A stretch of 8,932 bases of DNA from Kofleriaceae bacterium (GTDB lineage: Bacteria > Myxococcota_A > Polyangia > Haliangiales > Haliangiaceae). Location: the NCBI GenBank assembly GCA_024642805.1, contig JAHEAK010000176.1, positions 1 to 8,932 on the forward strand. The letters are read 5' to 3'. Position 1 is the stretch's first letter. Each line of letters opens with the position of its first letter. The notes below the pieces were generated by a model. The model was not told the DNA's origin and made no database searches. It saw only the letters and a list, made by a program, of their open reading frames with translations. A program made the position numbers and the translations under genes. Below, piece by piece: positions 1 to 8,932 of this stretch.

Positions 1-163
1 ACTGGCTGCGGCTGGCGTCGAATCGGGCGCGCGCCTGAGCGTCGCCATTGCTTGGCAAGTGAATCTTGGGCGCACCCACCTGGCGCCTGTTTCGACCAGG
101 GCAAGCCGCGAGGCCAAGACAGAGCAAGAACAGGCCGACGAAACGCATCAGGGTGGGCCGCAT
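1..163 (-). CDS. Putative outer-membrane lipoprotein, 5' part only (cut by window edge)
   Basis: Translating the minus strand from the ATG at 163 gives an open frame of 54 codons that runs off the window edge. It begins MRPTLMRFVGLFLLCLGLAA and is followed by Cys-21. This is a textbook lipoprotein signal: arginines, a hydrophobic core and the lipobox LAAC. Residue +2 after the Cys is Pro, not Asp, so outer-membrane sorting is expected. The mature part starts basic (PGRNRRQVGAPK) and then has GDAQARARFDASRSQ, an Ala/Arg-rich helical stretch of the kind seen in TPR-type lipoproteins; that reading is weak. Three in-frame ATGs compete: 229, 163 and 148. Starting at 229 would add 22 residues rich in Glu before the signal, which is atypical. 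Starting at 148 gives the most compact signal (MRFVG...). None has a good Shine-Dalgarno. The gene lies 113 bp after dnaE on the same strand, so co-transcription is possible. Function unknown. Confidence 0.7.
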   Translation of the reverse strand, partial: MRPTLMRFVGLFLLCLGLAACPGRNRRQVGAPKIHLPSNGDAQARARFDASRSQ

Positions 164-250
164 GATCGGACTGTAGCGTTGCGCCCAGGTGGGAGCAAAC
201 CGCGCCGACGCCTCTTCCGCCTCGCTCATTCCCAGACAACGACGCTTTGC

Positions 251-273
251 CGGGCGCTATTCCCGCACGCCCG
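251..273 (-). terminator. Weak GC hairpin after dnaE, doubtful terminator
   Basis: A perfect 6-bp inverted repeat (CGGGCG at 251-256, CGCCCG at 268-273) with an 11-nt loop begins 4 bp after the dnaE stop codon. No U-run follows on the minus strand, so it does not meet the usual intrinsic-terminator pattern. It could slow or attenuate read-through into the next lipoprotein gene, or be chance in GC-rich DNA. Confidence 0.15.
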
Positions 274-276
274 TCC

Positions 277-3804
<3,528 letters not shown>

Positions 3805-3986
3805 GACCACTCACTCGCTGAGGCGACTCTCGTCACGCGCGCTCGCCGCCCCCCGCTGCTTCCCTTGTAGCCAATTGCGAGCAGCCCGGCTACCACGACT
3901 GACGGGAGACCCCTTTTGGCCTTGTAGGCGAGCCTGCTTCAGCGCAAGCTGAGTTAGACTTGCATGGGGCCAGCCCCTTGACTTTG
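3805..3986. other. Divergent intergenic region between dnaE and the lipoprotein gene
   Basis: About 180 bp separate two genes transcribed away from each other, so both promoters are expected here. I could not find a convincing -35/-10 pair on either strand. A TAGACT at 3955-3960 resembles a -10 box for the plus strand but lacks a -35 at proper spacing. Small dyads are present: a GTAGCC/GGCTAC pair (3867-3893), a CAGC-GCAA-GCTG hairpin with a GNRA-type loop (3940-3951), and GGGG-CCAG-CCCC (3966-3977). The last two would lie in or near the 5' end of the lipoprotein transcript. No coding sequence is supported here. Confidence 0.5.
3867..3893. promoter_or_regulatory. Inverted repeat in divergent promoter region, possible operator
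   Basis: GTAGCC at 3867-3872 is matched by its exact reverse complement GGCTAC at 3888-3893, with a 15-bp spacer. The position between two divergent genes suits a regulator-binding site. A 6-bp arm is short enough to arise by chance, and no known operator consensus is recognised. Confidence 0.2.
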
Positions 3987-5756
3987 ATGCCTATTCCGAT
4001 CCCACTACCCATCGTGCGTCCCATGGCAAGCCTGGCTCTCGCGTGCGCGCTGGCGGGCTCTCTAGCGGCCTGTGGAGACGACCTGCGCAATCCCGCCGAC
4101 GCCGGCGTGCAGCGCAGCACCGGGCTCGAGATTCTCACACCTCCCGGCGACTCGATCGGACTCGGTTTCTCGGAGTCCGCCACCTTGCGTGTGCGCCACA
4201 TCGACGATCAAGGACTTCCCATCTCCGGCGCAGCCCTCACCTTCAAACTGGTGACCAGCCCTGGCGAAGCCACCGGCGGCGCAAGCCTCTCGACAGCCGT
4301 CGCCACCACCGACGAGTTGGGCATTGCCCGCGTCGATCTTCTCTCGGGAGCCGAGCGGGTCAACTTCCGCGTCGAGGTCAGTGCCGCGCAGGCACCGCCG
4401 GTGCTTTTCTACATCCAGGTCTCCGAGCAGGGCTTCGCCAATCTCAAGGTTCGCAGTGTTCACGATGGCCCTCGCGATCCTGAGTCGTATGAGCGCGTGC
4501 AACTGCGCATCTACAGTCAGCCGCAGATCAGCTGTCAGTCGCTTGACTTCGATGACCTGCCGATGAGCTTCTTTCCGAGTCGTGTGCAAAGCGCGCTCGG
4601 CGACACCTCTACCTACGCCAACCTGGCCGCAGATGAGTCGTACACAGTCATTGCCTGGGCCGAACGGGGCACCAGTCGGGCGCTGGCAACCGGTTGCCTC
4701 GACCTGGCGGCCGACAAGCTGCGCAGCGGCGCGACCTTTGAAGCCAGCCTGACCGTCGTCGATCGCAGTTACGAGCTGAGCGGCCCCTTGCTCTTGCAGA
4801 GCGAGATCGATCTCAGCCTGCTGCGCGACAGTCTAGCGGGACAACGCACCTGGGAAGGGCTCGCGTGTCCACTGGGGCGCGCGCAGCTCTTGCTCGACTG
4901 CCTGGCCGATGCACAGGTTGGTGATGGTTTGATGGATTGCGACGGCGAGAGCGCCAGTGCGCTGAGCACCGCGATGGCACCCCGACGCGGTGTGCTCGAC
5001 GCCAACGGCTGTCGAGGCGCGCTGGATAGTGTGGGGGCGGCGTCCATCGACAGCCAGCTCGCTGCCTCACTCGGCGGCTGGCCAAGCGAAGACGAGCTGA
5101 ACGCGCTAACCATTGGTCGCAGCACTGTGCTCGATGTCTTGCAGCTCCGTTCGCGTCTGAGTCCGCAGAGCAGCAACGTGGCCAGTCACCGCCTCCTCGA
5201 AGCCGCCCTTGGCGATTTCGTGACCGACCTCGTCGCCTCCGACCGGCCTGTCATCGAGGCGACCGGGGTGCCCCTGGGCCTTAGCGCCAGCCCCGTCCTC
5301 ACCCTCGGCCGTCACGGTTTTACCCTCCGCTACGGACAACTCGCAGCCGAGGCTTACGAACAACTCTCATTGGAGCCCGCGAACGTCGCGACCCTCGGCG
5401 CCTCGCTTGGCACGGAATTCATGACGGGCATCAGCGTGGGTGCCCAGACCGGCTGTACTGCTCTGGAGACCTTGGTGTGCAGCAACCTCGCCCTGCCCGC
5501 CAGCTGCGCCAACGGCTGCTCGACAATCGCCACCCCGCTCAATACCCTCCTCGGCGAGTGGCTGGCGCAGCTCGCCAGCACGGGCCTGGACTTTGACTTC
5601 GCGCTGCAAGCCGCCAGTGACGACGATAACGACGATCTAGCTGTCGATCGCATCACCGTGAGCGATGGCGCAGAAGGCGGTCAGCTCGACATCGAGCTAA
5701 GCACAAGCAGCGAGAGTTTCGCCCTGCCCGCCACGTTGAGCGGCTCGCCGGAGTAG
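3987..5756 (+). CDS. Secreted lipoprotein with Ig-like (Big_1/invasin-type) domain, function unknown
   Basis: This 589-aa protein is probably anchored in the outer membrane by lipid. The N-terminus has an Arg, a hydrophobic Ala/Leu stretch and the lipobox LAAC with Cys-29, followed by Gly-Asp-Asp; +2 is not Asp. Residues about 46-141 look like a bacterial Ig-like domain of the Big_1 type: ILTPPGDSIGLG, RHIDDQGLPISGAALTFKL, a GGASLS turn and the signature TTDELGIARVDLLSG. The rest is not recognised. It contains ten Cys (183, 237, 294, 305, 318, 342, 490, 498, 507, 511), an even number suited to periplasmic or surface disulfides, and a C-terminal Asp-rich SDDDNDD (544-550) followed by VDRITVSDG, reminiscent of Ca-binding loops. 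Start choice: ATG 3987 keeps a positive charge in the signal n-region. ATG 4023 would give an uncharged MASLALA start, and a TTG at 3960 is also in frame. No clear Shine-Dalgarno. It appears monocistronic, with convergent genes downstream. Similar lipoproteins are common in Myxococcota-like genomes (family knowledge); role unassigned. Confidence 0.85.
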   Translation: MPIPIPLPIVRPMASLALACALAGSLAACGDDLRNPADAGVQRSTGLEILTPPGDSIGLGFSESATLRVRHIDDQGLPISGAALTFKLVTSPGEATGGASLSTAVATTDELGIARVDLLSGAERVNFRVEVSAAQAPPVLFYIQVSEQGFANLKVRSVHDGPRDPESYERVQLRIYSQPQISCQSLDFDDLPMSFFPSRVQSALGDTSTYANLAADESYTVIAWAERGTSRALATGCLDLAADKLRSGATFEASLTVVDRSYELSGPLLLQSEIDLSLLRDSLAGQRTWEGLACPLGRAQLLLDCLADAQVGDGLMDCDGESASALSTAMAPRRGVLDANGCRGALDSVGAASIDSQLAASLGGWPSEDELNALTIGRSTVLDVLQLRSRLSPQSSNVASHRLLEAALGDFVTDLVASDRPVIEATGVPLGLSASPVLTLGRHGFTLRYGQLAAEAYEQLSLEPANVATLGASLGTEFMTGISVGAQTGCTALETLVCSNLALPASCANGCSTIATPLNTLLGEWLAQLASTGLDFDFALQAASDDDNDDLAVDRITVSDGAEGGQLDIELSTSSESFALPATLSGSPE

Positions 5757-5765
5757 GTCGCGACG
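5757..5765. other. 9-bp convergent junction without a terminator
   Basis: The stop codon of the plus-strand lipoprotein gene (TAG, 5754-5756) and that of the minus-strand OmpA-type gene (TAG, read from 5768 to 5766) are 9 bp apart. The gap contains only the 8-bp palindrome GTCGCGAC (5757-5764), with no loop and no T-run. Any terminator must lie inside the opposing coding sequence, or termination is Rho-dependent. Confidence 0.6.
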
Positions 5766-6959
5766 CTAGGGCACGTCTTCTTCGTCGTCGCGCAGAATTT
5801 GGATCTCGACGCGGCGGTTGGTTCGACGACCGCTGAAGGTGCTGTTGTCGGCAAAGGGCTCGCCGCCCGCCCGCGAGAAGCTGCGCAGGCGCCCAAAGCC
5901 GACGCCCTTCTCGATGAGGTAATCGCGCACGGAGTCGGCACGCTCTTGGCCGAGGGCCTCCAGCTCTTCCTCGGGCACCTCGCGATCGTCGGTGTGGCCG
6001 TAGAGCTTGAGGCGAACCGATGGCTGCGCCTTGAGCAGCGTGACCAGTTTGTCGAGCTCGGCCAGACCGTCTGGCTCCATGACTCCGGATCCCGCTTCGA
6101 AGCGAAGACCACTGATAACGCCCTCGACAAGACGCACCTCGTCGCTCAGCTCGTCAGGGCAGCCGTCGTCGTCTTTGAAACCGTTGAAGGTCTCGGCTTC
6201 GCCCTGACACTCGTCGAGGCCGTCAATGACACCGTCCTTGTCATTGTCGCGCTCAGGACAGCCGTCATCGTCCTCAAAGCCATCCAGATCCTCGCGCTGG
6301 TCCGGGCACGCGTCCTTGGCGTCCTCGACGCCGTCATGATCGCGATCGCTTGGCACGAGCGCGACCACTGGTTTGGCCGTCCTGGGCCGTCTTCCAAAGC
6401 TGAGCAAGACCTCCCACTCGTGCGCGAGGTAGGGCTCGCCCGTTGCAGGCAGAGCCACGTAGCGGCCCTCTATACCGAGCTTGAGGCCCTTGAGGCGAAT
6501 GTCGAGGCCGGCGCCAACATAGCCCGCGTATTGAATATCCGAAGGCACCGAACTCTGCTTGGTCGAGGTCACGATGGGTGCGCCACCGCCCATCACCACA
6601 CTAGGCGAGACCGCGGCATCCTCGAAGAGCCGGATGCGTCCTTGCAGACGCGGCATCGTTACGAAGAGAGTTGCGATCTGATCCTCACTGGTCGTCACGC
6701 CCATGGGCAGCTCAGCCTCGACCGTGGCGATGTCGCCCAGTCGTTGCCACAAACGCGCTCCGATCATAAAGGCGTTCGAGATGGAAGAGTCCTTGCCATC
6801 GCCGAGCTTGCTCTTGTCTGAGTAGCCGTGGATGCCGCCAAAGGCAGTCCAGCCCCAGCTCTCTGCTTCGCTCTCGTCGGCCTGGGCCATGGGCAGGGCG
6901 ACGCCCATCACGAGCAGAGTCGTGAGGGCGTAAGGAGCGATGGTGCGACGCGGTGCCAT
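5766..6959 (-). CDS. OmpA-family outer-membrane protein with thrombospondin type 3 repeats
   Basis: This 397-aa envelope protein likely ties the outer membrane to peptidoglycan. A Sec signal peptide (1-27) has RR, a hydrophobic core and an AQA cleavage site. Residues about 33-190 alternate like a small beta-barrel (aromatic and Gly-rich strands, e.g. GWTAFGGIHGY, LKLGIEGRYVAL, HEWEVLLSFGR). Residues 205-269 are Asp-rich thrombospondin type 3 repeats (DRDHDGVEDAKDACPD, DLDGFEDDDGCP, DNDKDGVIDGLDEC), which bind Ca2+ in known members. The C-terminal OmpA domain (about 280-389) has LYGHTDD (319-325), LGQERADSVRDYL (336-348), whose Asp and Arg match the diaminopimelate-binding pair of the family, and the closing GRRTNRRVEI. 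The ATG at 6959 is supported by the signal peptide and a GGAAG motif just upstream. It lies 20 bp after the PEGA-barrel gene on the same strand, so an operon is very likely. There is no independent promoter room. Confidence 0.93.
   Translation of the reverse strand: MAPRRTIAPYALTTLLVMGVALPMAQADESEAESWGWTAFGGIHGYSDKSKLGDGKDSSISNAFMIGARLWQRLGDIATVEAELPMGVTTSEDQIATLFVTMPRLQGRIRLFEDAAVSPSVVMGGGAPIVTSTKQSSVPSDIQYAGYVGAGLDIRLKGLKLGIEGRYVALPATGEPYLAHEWEVLLSFGRRPRTAKPVVALVPSDRDHDGVEDAKDACPDQREDLDGFEDDDGCPERDNDKDGVIDGLDECQGEAETFNGFKDDDGCPDELSDEVRLVEGVISGLRFEAGSGVMEPDGLAELDKLVTLLKAQPSVRLKLYGHTDDREVPEEELEALGQERADSVRDYLIEKGVGFGRLRSFSRAGGEPFADNSTFSGRRTNRRVEIQILRDDEEDVP
6153..6347 (-). repeat. Thrombospondin type 3 calcium-binding repeats within the OmpA-family protein
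   Basis: The segment encodes DxDxDG-type loops with spaced Cys residues (C218, C234, C251, C267 of the protein). Two near-identical units, GFEDDDGCP and GFKDDDGCP, end successive repeats, which points to internal duplication. In the family this forms a rigid Ca2+-loaded linker between barrel and peptidoglycan-binding domain. Confidence 0.85.
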
Positions 6960-6979
6960 TGGCTAGCTTCCGAAGCCGC

Positions 6980-8932
6980 CTAGAACTTGAAGGTGCCGCC
7001 TAGACGGAAGTACCTGCGCTTGTCTTCGGTAAACATAGGCCCGTAAAGATCATCCATGAAGGCAGCGCGCTGGCCCTGGAAGACCCCGGACTCGAACTCG
7101 GCCCAGATGTTCCAGCGCTGTTGAATCGCGACTTCGATGATGAGAGCAGTCATGAAGCGCGCACCATTATCGCGCTCGAAGAGTTTGTCTGGGCCACCAA
7201 GTGCCTTGTCGATGCGAGCCTTGGCCGAGGCGCCAACCTGGTTTTGCGCGTAGTCCTTGCACAGCTCCACCGGCTCGGAGTCACTGGGGAAGGCCCCGTT
7301 CTTGAACTCAGGGCAATGGCGATCCGACCACATGTCGAGATAGCCCTTGAAGGTCACGGTGACCGCCCCTAGGCCGGTGAGCGAGGCGGCCGCACCCAGA
7401 TCGGTGAAGACGCCGCCGCGCTGCGAGGTGCCGATGATGTCGCCGCCGATGCCTGCTTTACCGAAGACGCCGAAGGAGAAAGGATTGCGATCGTAGAGGG
7501 TCAGGCGCGACTTGAGAGCCAGGTCCGTTCGAGCCAGGTAGCTGCGCAGATCGACGCCAGCGTCGAAGCCAAAGCCCCCGAGCTTGCCGGCACCCACCGT
7601 GATGCCGCCAGCGGCGTAGTATGGGTAGCCCGTCGAAAAGTCGATGGTCGAGCGTCCCGAAGGCAGGGTTCGCGCGCCGAAGGAGGCCAGCGAGCGCTGC
7701 TCTTGCTCGACCTCGGCCACGGTTGGCCCGGTCTCGATGTGCTCGAGGACGGCATTGACCACCGCCATCTTGCCGCCTTCTACTTTTACCGAGGTCTCGA
7801 AATCAAAGTAGCCGTTGAGGCGAACTGTGATGATGTGCTCGCCCGTCGGAATCTCCTCGTTGACCATGGGCGTGACACCGATGGCTTCACCATCCATCAT
7901 CACCGAGGCGCCGCCTGGATTGGACAAGAAGCGCAAGCCGCCGACCGACTTGAGCTCGGCGGTCACCGTGATGACCTTGCCTTCTTCGACGACCAGCTTC
8001 TTCTCGAAGCTCTGAAAGCCGGGCTTGGAAACCACGACGAAGTGCTCACCAGTTGCGAGCTCTTTTTCCTGCGGCACGCCGCCGATGCGCTGGCCATCGA
8101 TGAAGACTTCGGCCTCTGCGACGGGCGAGACCACCTTGACGGTGCCCTTGGAAGTGGCGCCATTGGCCTGCAAATCGAGTTTCAGCACGGTGGCAGCTCC
8201 CACCGCGACCGTCACGCGCTCTTCGCGAGTGAGGAATCCAGCGGCGCGAATCTCGACGACATGCTCGCCAGCCTTCACCGCCTTGAGATCGATTGGTACC
8301 TTGCCGCGCTCTTCGCCATCGAGGAATACGACAGCCCCTTCGACATTGGAGAGCACGCGAATGTTGCCACCCTCGCCGCCGATGGTCGCCTTGAGTTCTG
8401 CGGTCACTTTGACGGTCTTATCGGCCTCGACCTGAACGGTCTGCCGCCACGGAAGCGCCGGTGCCTTGCGCACCTCGATGACGTGCGGACCAGCGGCAAT
8501 GCCGGGCAGCACGGTTGGTGTGGTGCCGGTTTGCAAATTGCCGTCGAGATAAACCTCGGCATCATTGACATCGGAATTGACTAGGATCGAACCGACTTCC
8601 TTGACCTTCAGCGCCCGCAACATGGGATTGATGTTGACCCGCTCGGCCTCGTTGACGGAGACCCACTGGCTGAACTGCTCGAAGCCCTCTTTGCGAATTT
8701 CAACGAGATGCCGACCGTCGTCGAGCTTGAGAGTGACCGGAATGTTGCCCTGCAACTGGCCATCGACCCAGACCTCGGCGTTAAAGGCGTTCTTATCAGC
8801 ATCGGCCCGGACCTCCAGGACCGCTGGCTGCACCTTCTTGACCATCGGCAGGAAGGTCTCCTGAAGTCGGCGCGTGCGCTTGACCTCGATGATGCGCGTT
8901 ACGTCCTCGTAGCCATCCTTCTTGATGATGAC
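6980..8932 (-). CDS. PEGA-repeat protein fused to a C-terminal outer-membrane beta-barrel, 5' end missing
   Basis: 650 residues are visible and the frame is open to the window edge. The ATG at 8845 is internal: the 29 codons before it still encode PEGA-type sequence (KKDGYEDVTRIIEVKR), so the true start lies outside. Numbering from that internal ATG, five PEGA domains follow at about 7-79, 85-155, 158-227, 233-300 and 302-369. Each has a VxxDG core and a G-x-H-x-V-x-V/I-x-x-x-G-F pattern. A linker rich in Glu/Gln (370-392) leads to about 225 residues of alternating strands (e.g. SFGVFGKAGIGG, VTVTFKGYLDMW, WNIWAEFESGVF) ending in YFRLGGTFKF. A terminal Phe with alternating hydrophobics is the outer-membrane barrel assembly signal. 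Two Cys (511, 529) lie in a long polar segment that could be a surface loop. The PEGA array probably faces the periplasm; this is inferred. First visible gene of an operon with the OmpA-type gene. Confidence 0.85.
   Translation of the reverse strand, partial: VIIKKDGYEDVTRIIEVKRTRRLQETFLPMVKKVQPAVLEVRADADKNAFNAEVWVDGQLQGNIPVTLKLDDGRHLVEIRKEGFEQFSQWVSVNEAERVNINPMLRALKVKEVGSILVNSDVNDAEVYLDGNLQTGTTPTVLPGIAAGPHVIEVRKAPALPWRQTVQVEADKTVKVTAELKATIGGEGGNIRVLSNVEGAVVFLDGEERGKVPIDLKAVKAGEHVVEIRAAGFLTREERVTVAVGAATVLKLDLQANGATSKGTVKVVSPVAEAEVFIDGQRIGGVPQEKELATGEHFVVVSKPGFQSFEKKLVVEEGKVITVTAELKSVGGLRFLSNPGGASVMMDGEAIGVTPMVNEEIPTGEHIITVRLNGYFDFETSVKVEGGKMAVVNAVLEHIETGPTVAEVEQEQRSLASFGARTLPSGRSTIDFSTGYPYYAAGGITVGAGKLGGFGFDAGVDLRSYLARTDLALKSRLTLYDRNPFSFGVFGKAGIGGDIIGTSQRGGVFTDLGAAASLTGLGAVTVTFKGYLDMWSDRHCPEFKNGAFPSDSEPVELCKDYAQNQVGASAKARIDKALGGPDKLFERDNGARFMTALIIEVAIQQRWNIWAEFESGVFQGQRAAFMDDLYGPMFTEDKRRYFRLGGTFKF
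7739..8932 (-). repeat. Array of PEGA domains, five complete plus one partial
   Basis: About 70 residues per unit. Approximate DNA spans from the N-terminal side: partial unit 8932-8846, then 8827-8609, 8593-8381, 8374-8165, 8149-7946 and 7942-7739. Conserved elements are AEVWVDG, AEVYLDG, AVVFLDG, AEVFIDG and ASVMMDG, each followed by (G)xxP, then GxHxVxV and an RxxGF/Y turn, then a second VxV strand pair. Units have diverged in sequence, so this is an old protein-level array and not a recent DNA duplication. The second unit has APALPWRQ in place of the GF/GY turn. Confidence 0.85.

Noticed and set aside
3922..3960. Possible plus-strand promoter with TTGTAG and TAGACT
   Set aside because: The two elements are 27 bp apart, too far for a standard sigma-70 promoter, and no better -35 lies at 16-18 bp.
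5757..5764. Palindrome GTCGCGAC between the convergent stops as a terminator
   Set aside because: It is only 8 bp, has no loop and no T-run on either strand.
5799..6821. 340-codon plus-strand open frame opposite the OmpA-type gene
   Set aside because: It is in the same codon-aligned antisense register and is explained by codon usage. The minus-strand frame has a signal peptide, TSP3 repeats and an OmpA domain.
6975..7004. Exact 10-bp direct repeat gccgcctaga at 6975-6984 and 6995-7004
   Set aside because: It spans the end of the PEGA-barrel coding sequence and its stop codon. It encodes part of RLGG in one copy and the terminal Phe/stop in the other, so coincidence is more likely than a binding site.
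7703..8584. 293-codon plus-strand open frame opposite the PEGA array
   Set aside because: It is codon-aligned antisense to a clear PEGA-repeat protein; there is no recognisable motif of its own.

Overview
This GC-rich window carries one housekeeping gene, dnaE, and a set of cell-envelope genes. Two or three of the proteins have lipoprotein or Sec signals, one ends in an outer-membrane barrel signature, and one has an OmpA peptidoglycan-binding domain, so the organism is Gram-negative. A large lipoprotein with an invasin-like Ig fold, a thrombospondin type 3 / OmpA protein and multi-PEGA proteins together resemble Myxococcota or former deltaproteobacteria, possibly the Bradymonadia. That placement is inference from gene style, not from a phylogenetic marker comparison.

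Layout. Positions 1-163 (up to 229 if an earlier start is used) hold the 5' end of a minus-strand lipoprotein gene cut by the window edge. Positions 277-3804 (minus strand) hold a complete dnaE, the DNA polymerase III alpha subunit. It has intact polymerase aspartates and a full set of PHP-domain metal ligands. A divergent intergenic region of about 180 bp separates it from a plus-strand gene (3987-5756) for a secreted lipoprotein of unknown function. That protein has an Ig-like domain, ten further cysteines and a C-terminal Asp-rich stretch. It converges, with only 9 bp between stops, on a minus-strand pair. The upstream member of the pair (6980 to beyond 8932) is a PEGA-repeat protein fused to a C-terminal outer-membrane beta-barrel. 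The downstream member (5766-6959), 20 bp later, is an OmpA-family protein with thrombospondin type 3 repeats.

How the genes fit together. The PEGA-barrel and OmpA genes almost certainly form one operon. They could anchor the outer membrane to the cell wall: one supplies a barrel with an N-terminal chain of PEGA beta-domains, the other a calcium-binding linker and a peptidoglycan-binding head. dnaE has no evident functional link to them. The following lipoprotein gene may be co-transcribed with dnaE.

Nothing here looks like a mobile element, CRISPR array, defence island, RNA gene or biosynthetic cluster. The best candidate for something undescribed is the PEGA-array/outer-membrane-barrel fusion with its OmpA partner. 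The orphan cysteine-rich lipoprotein is second.
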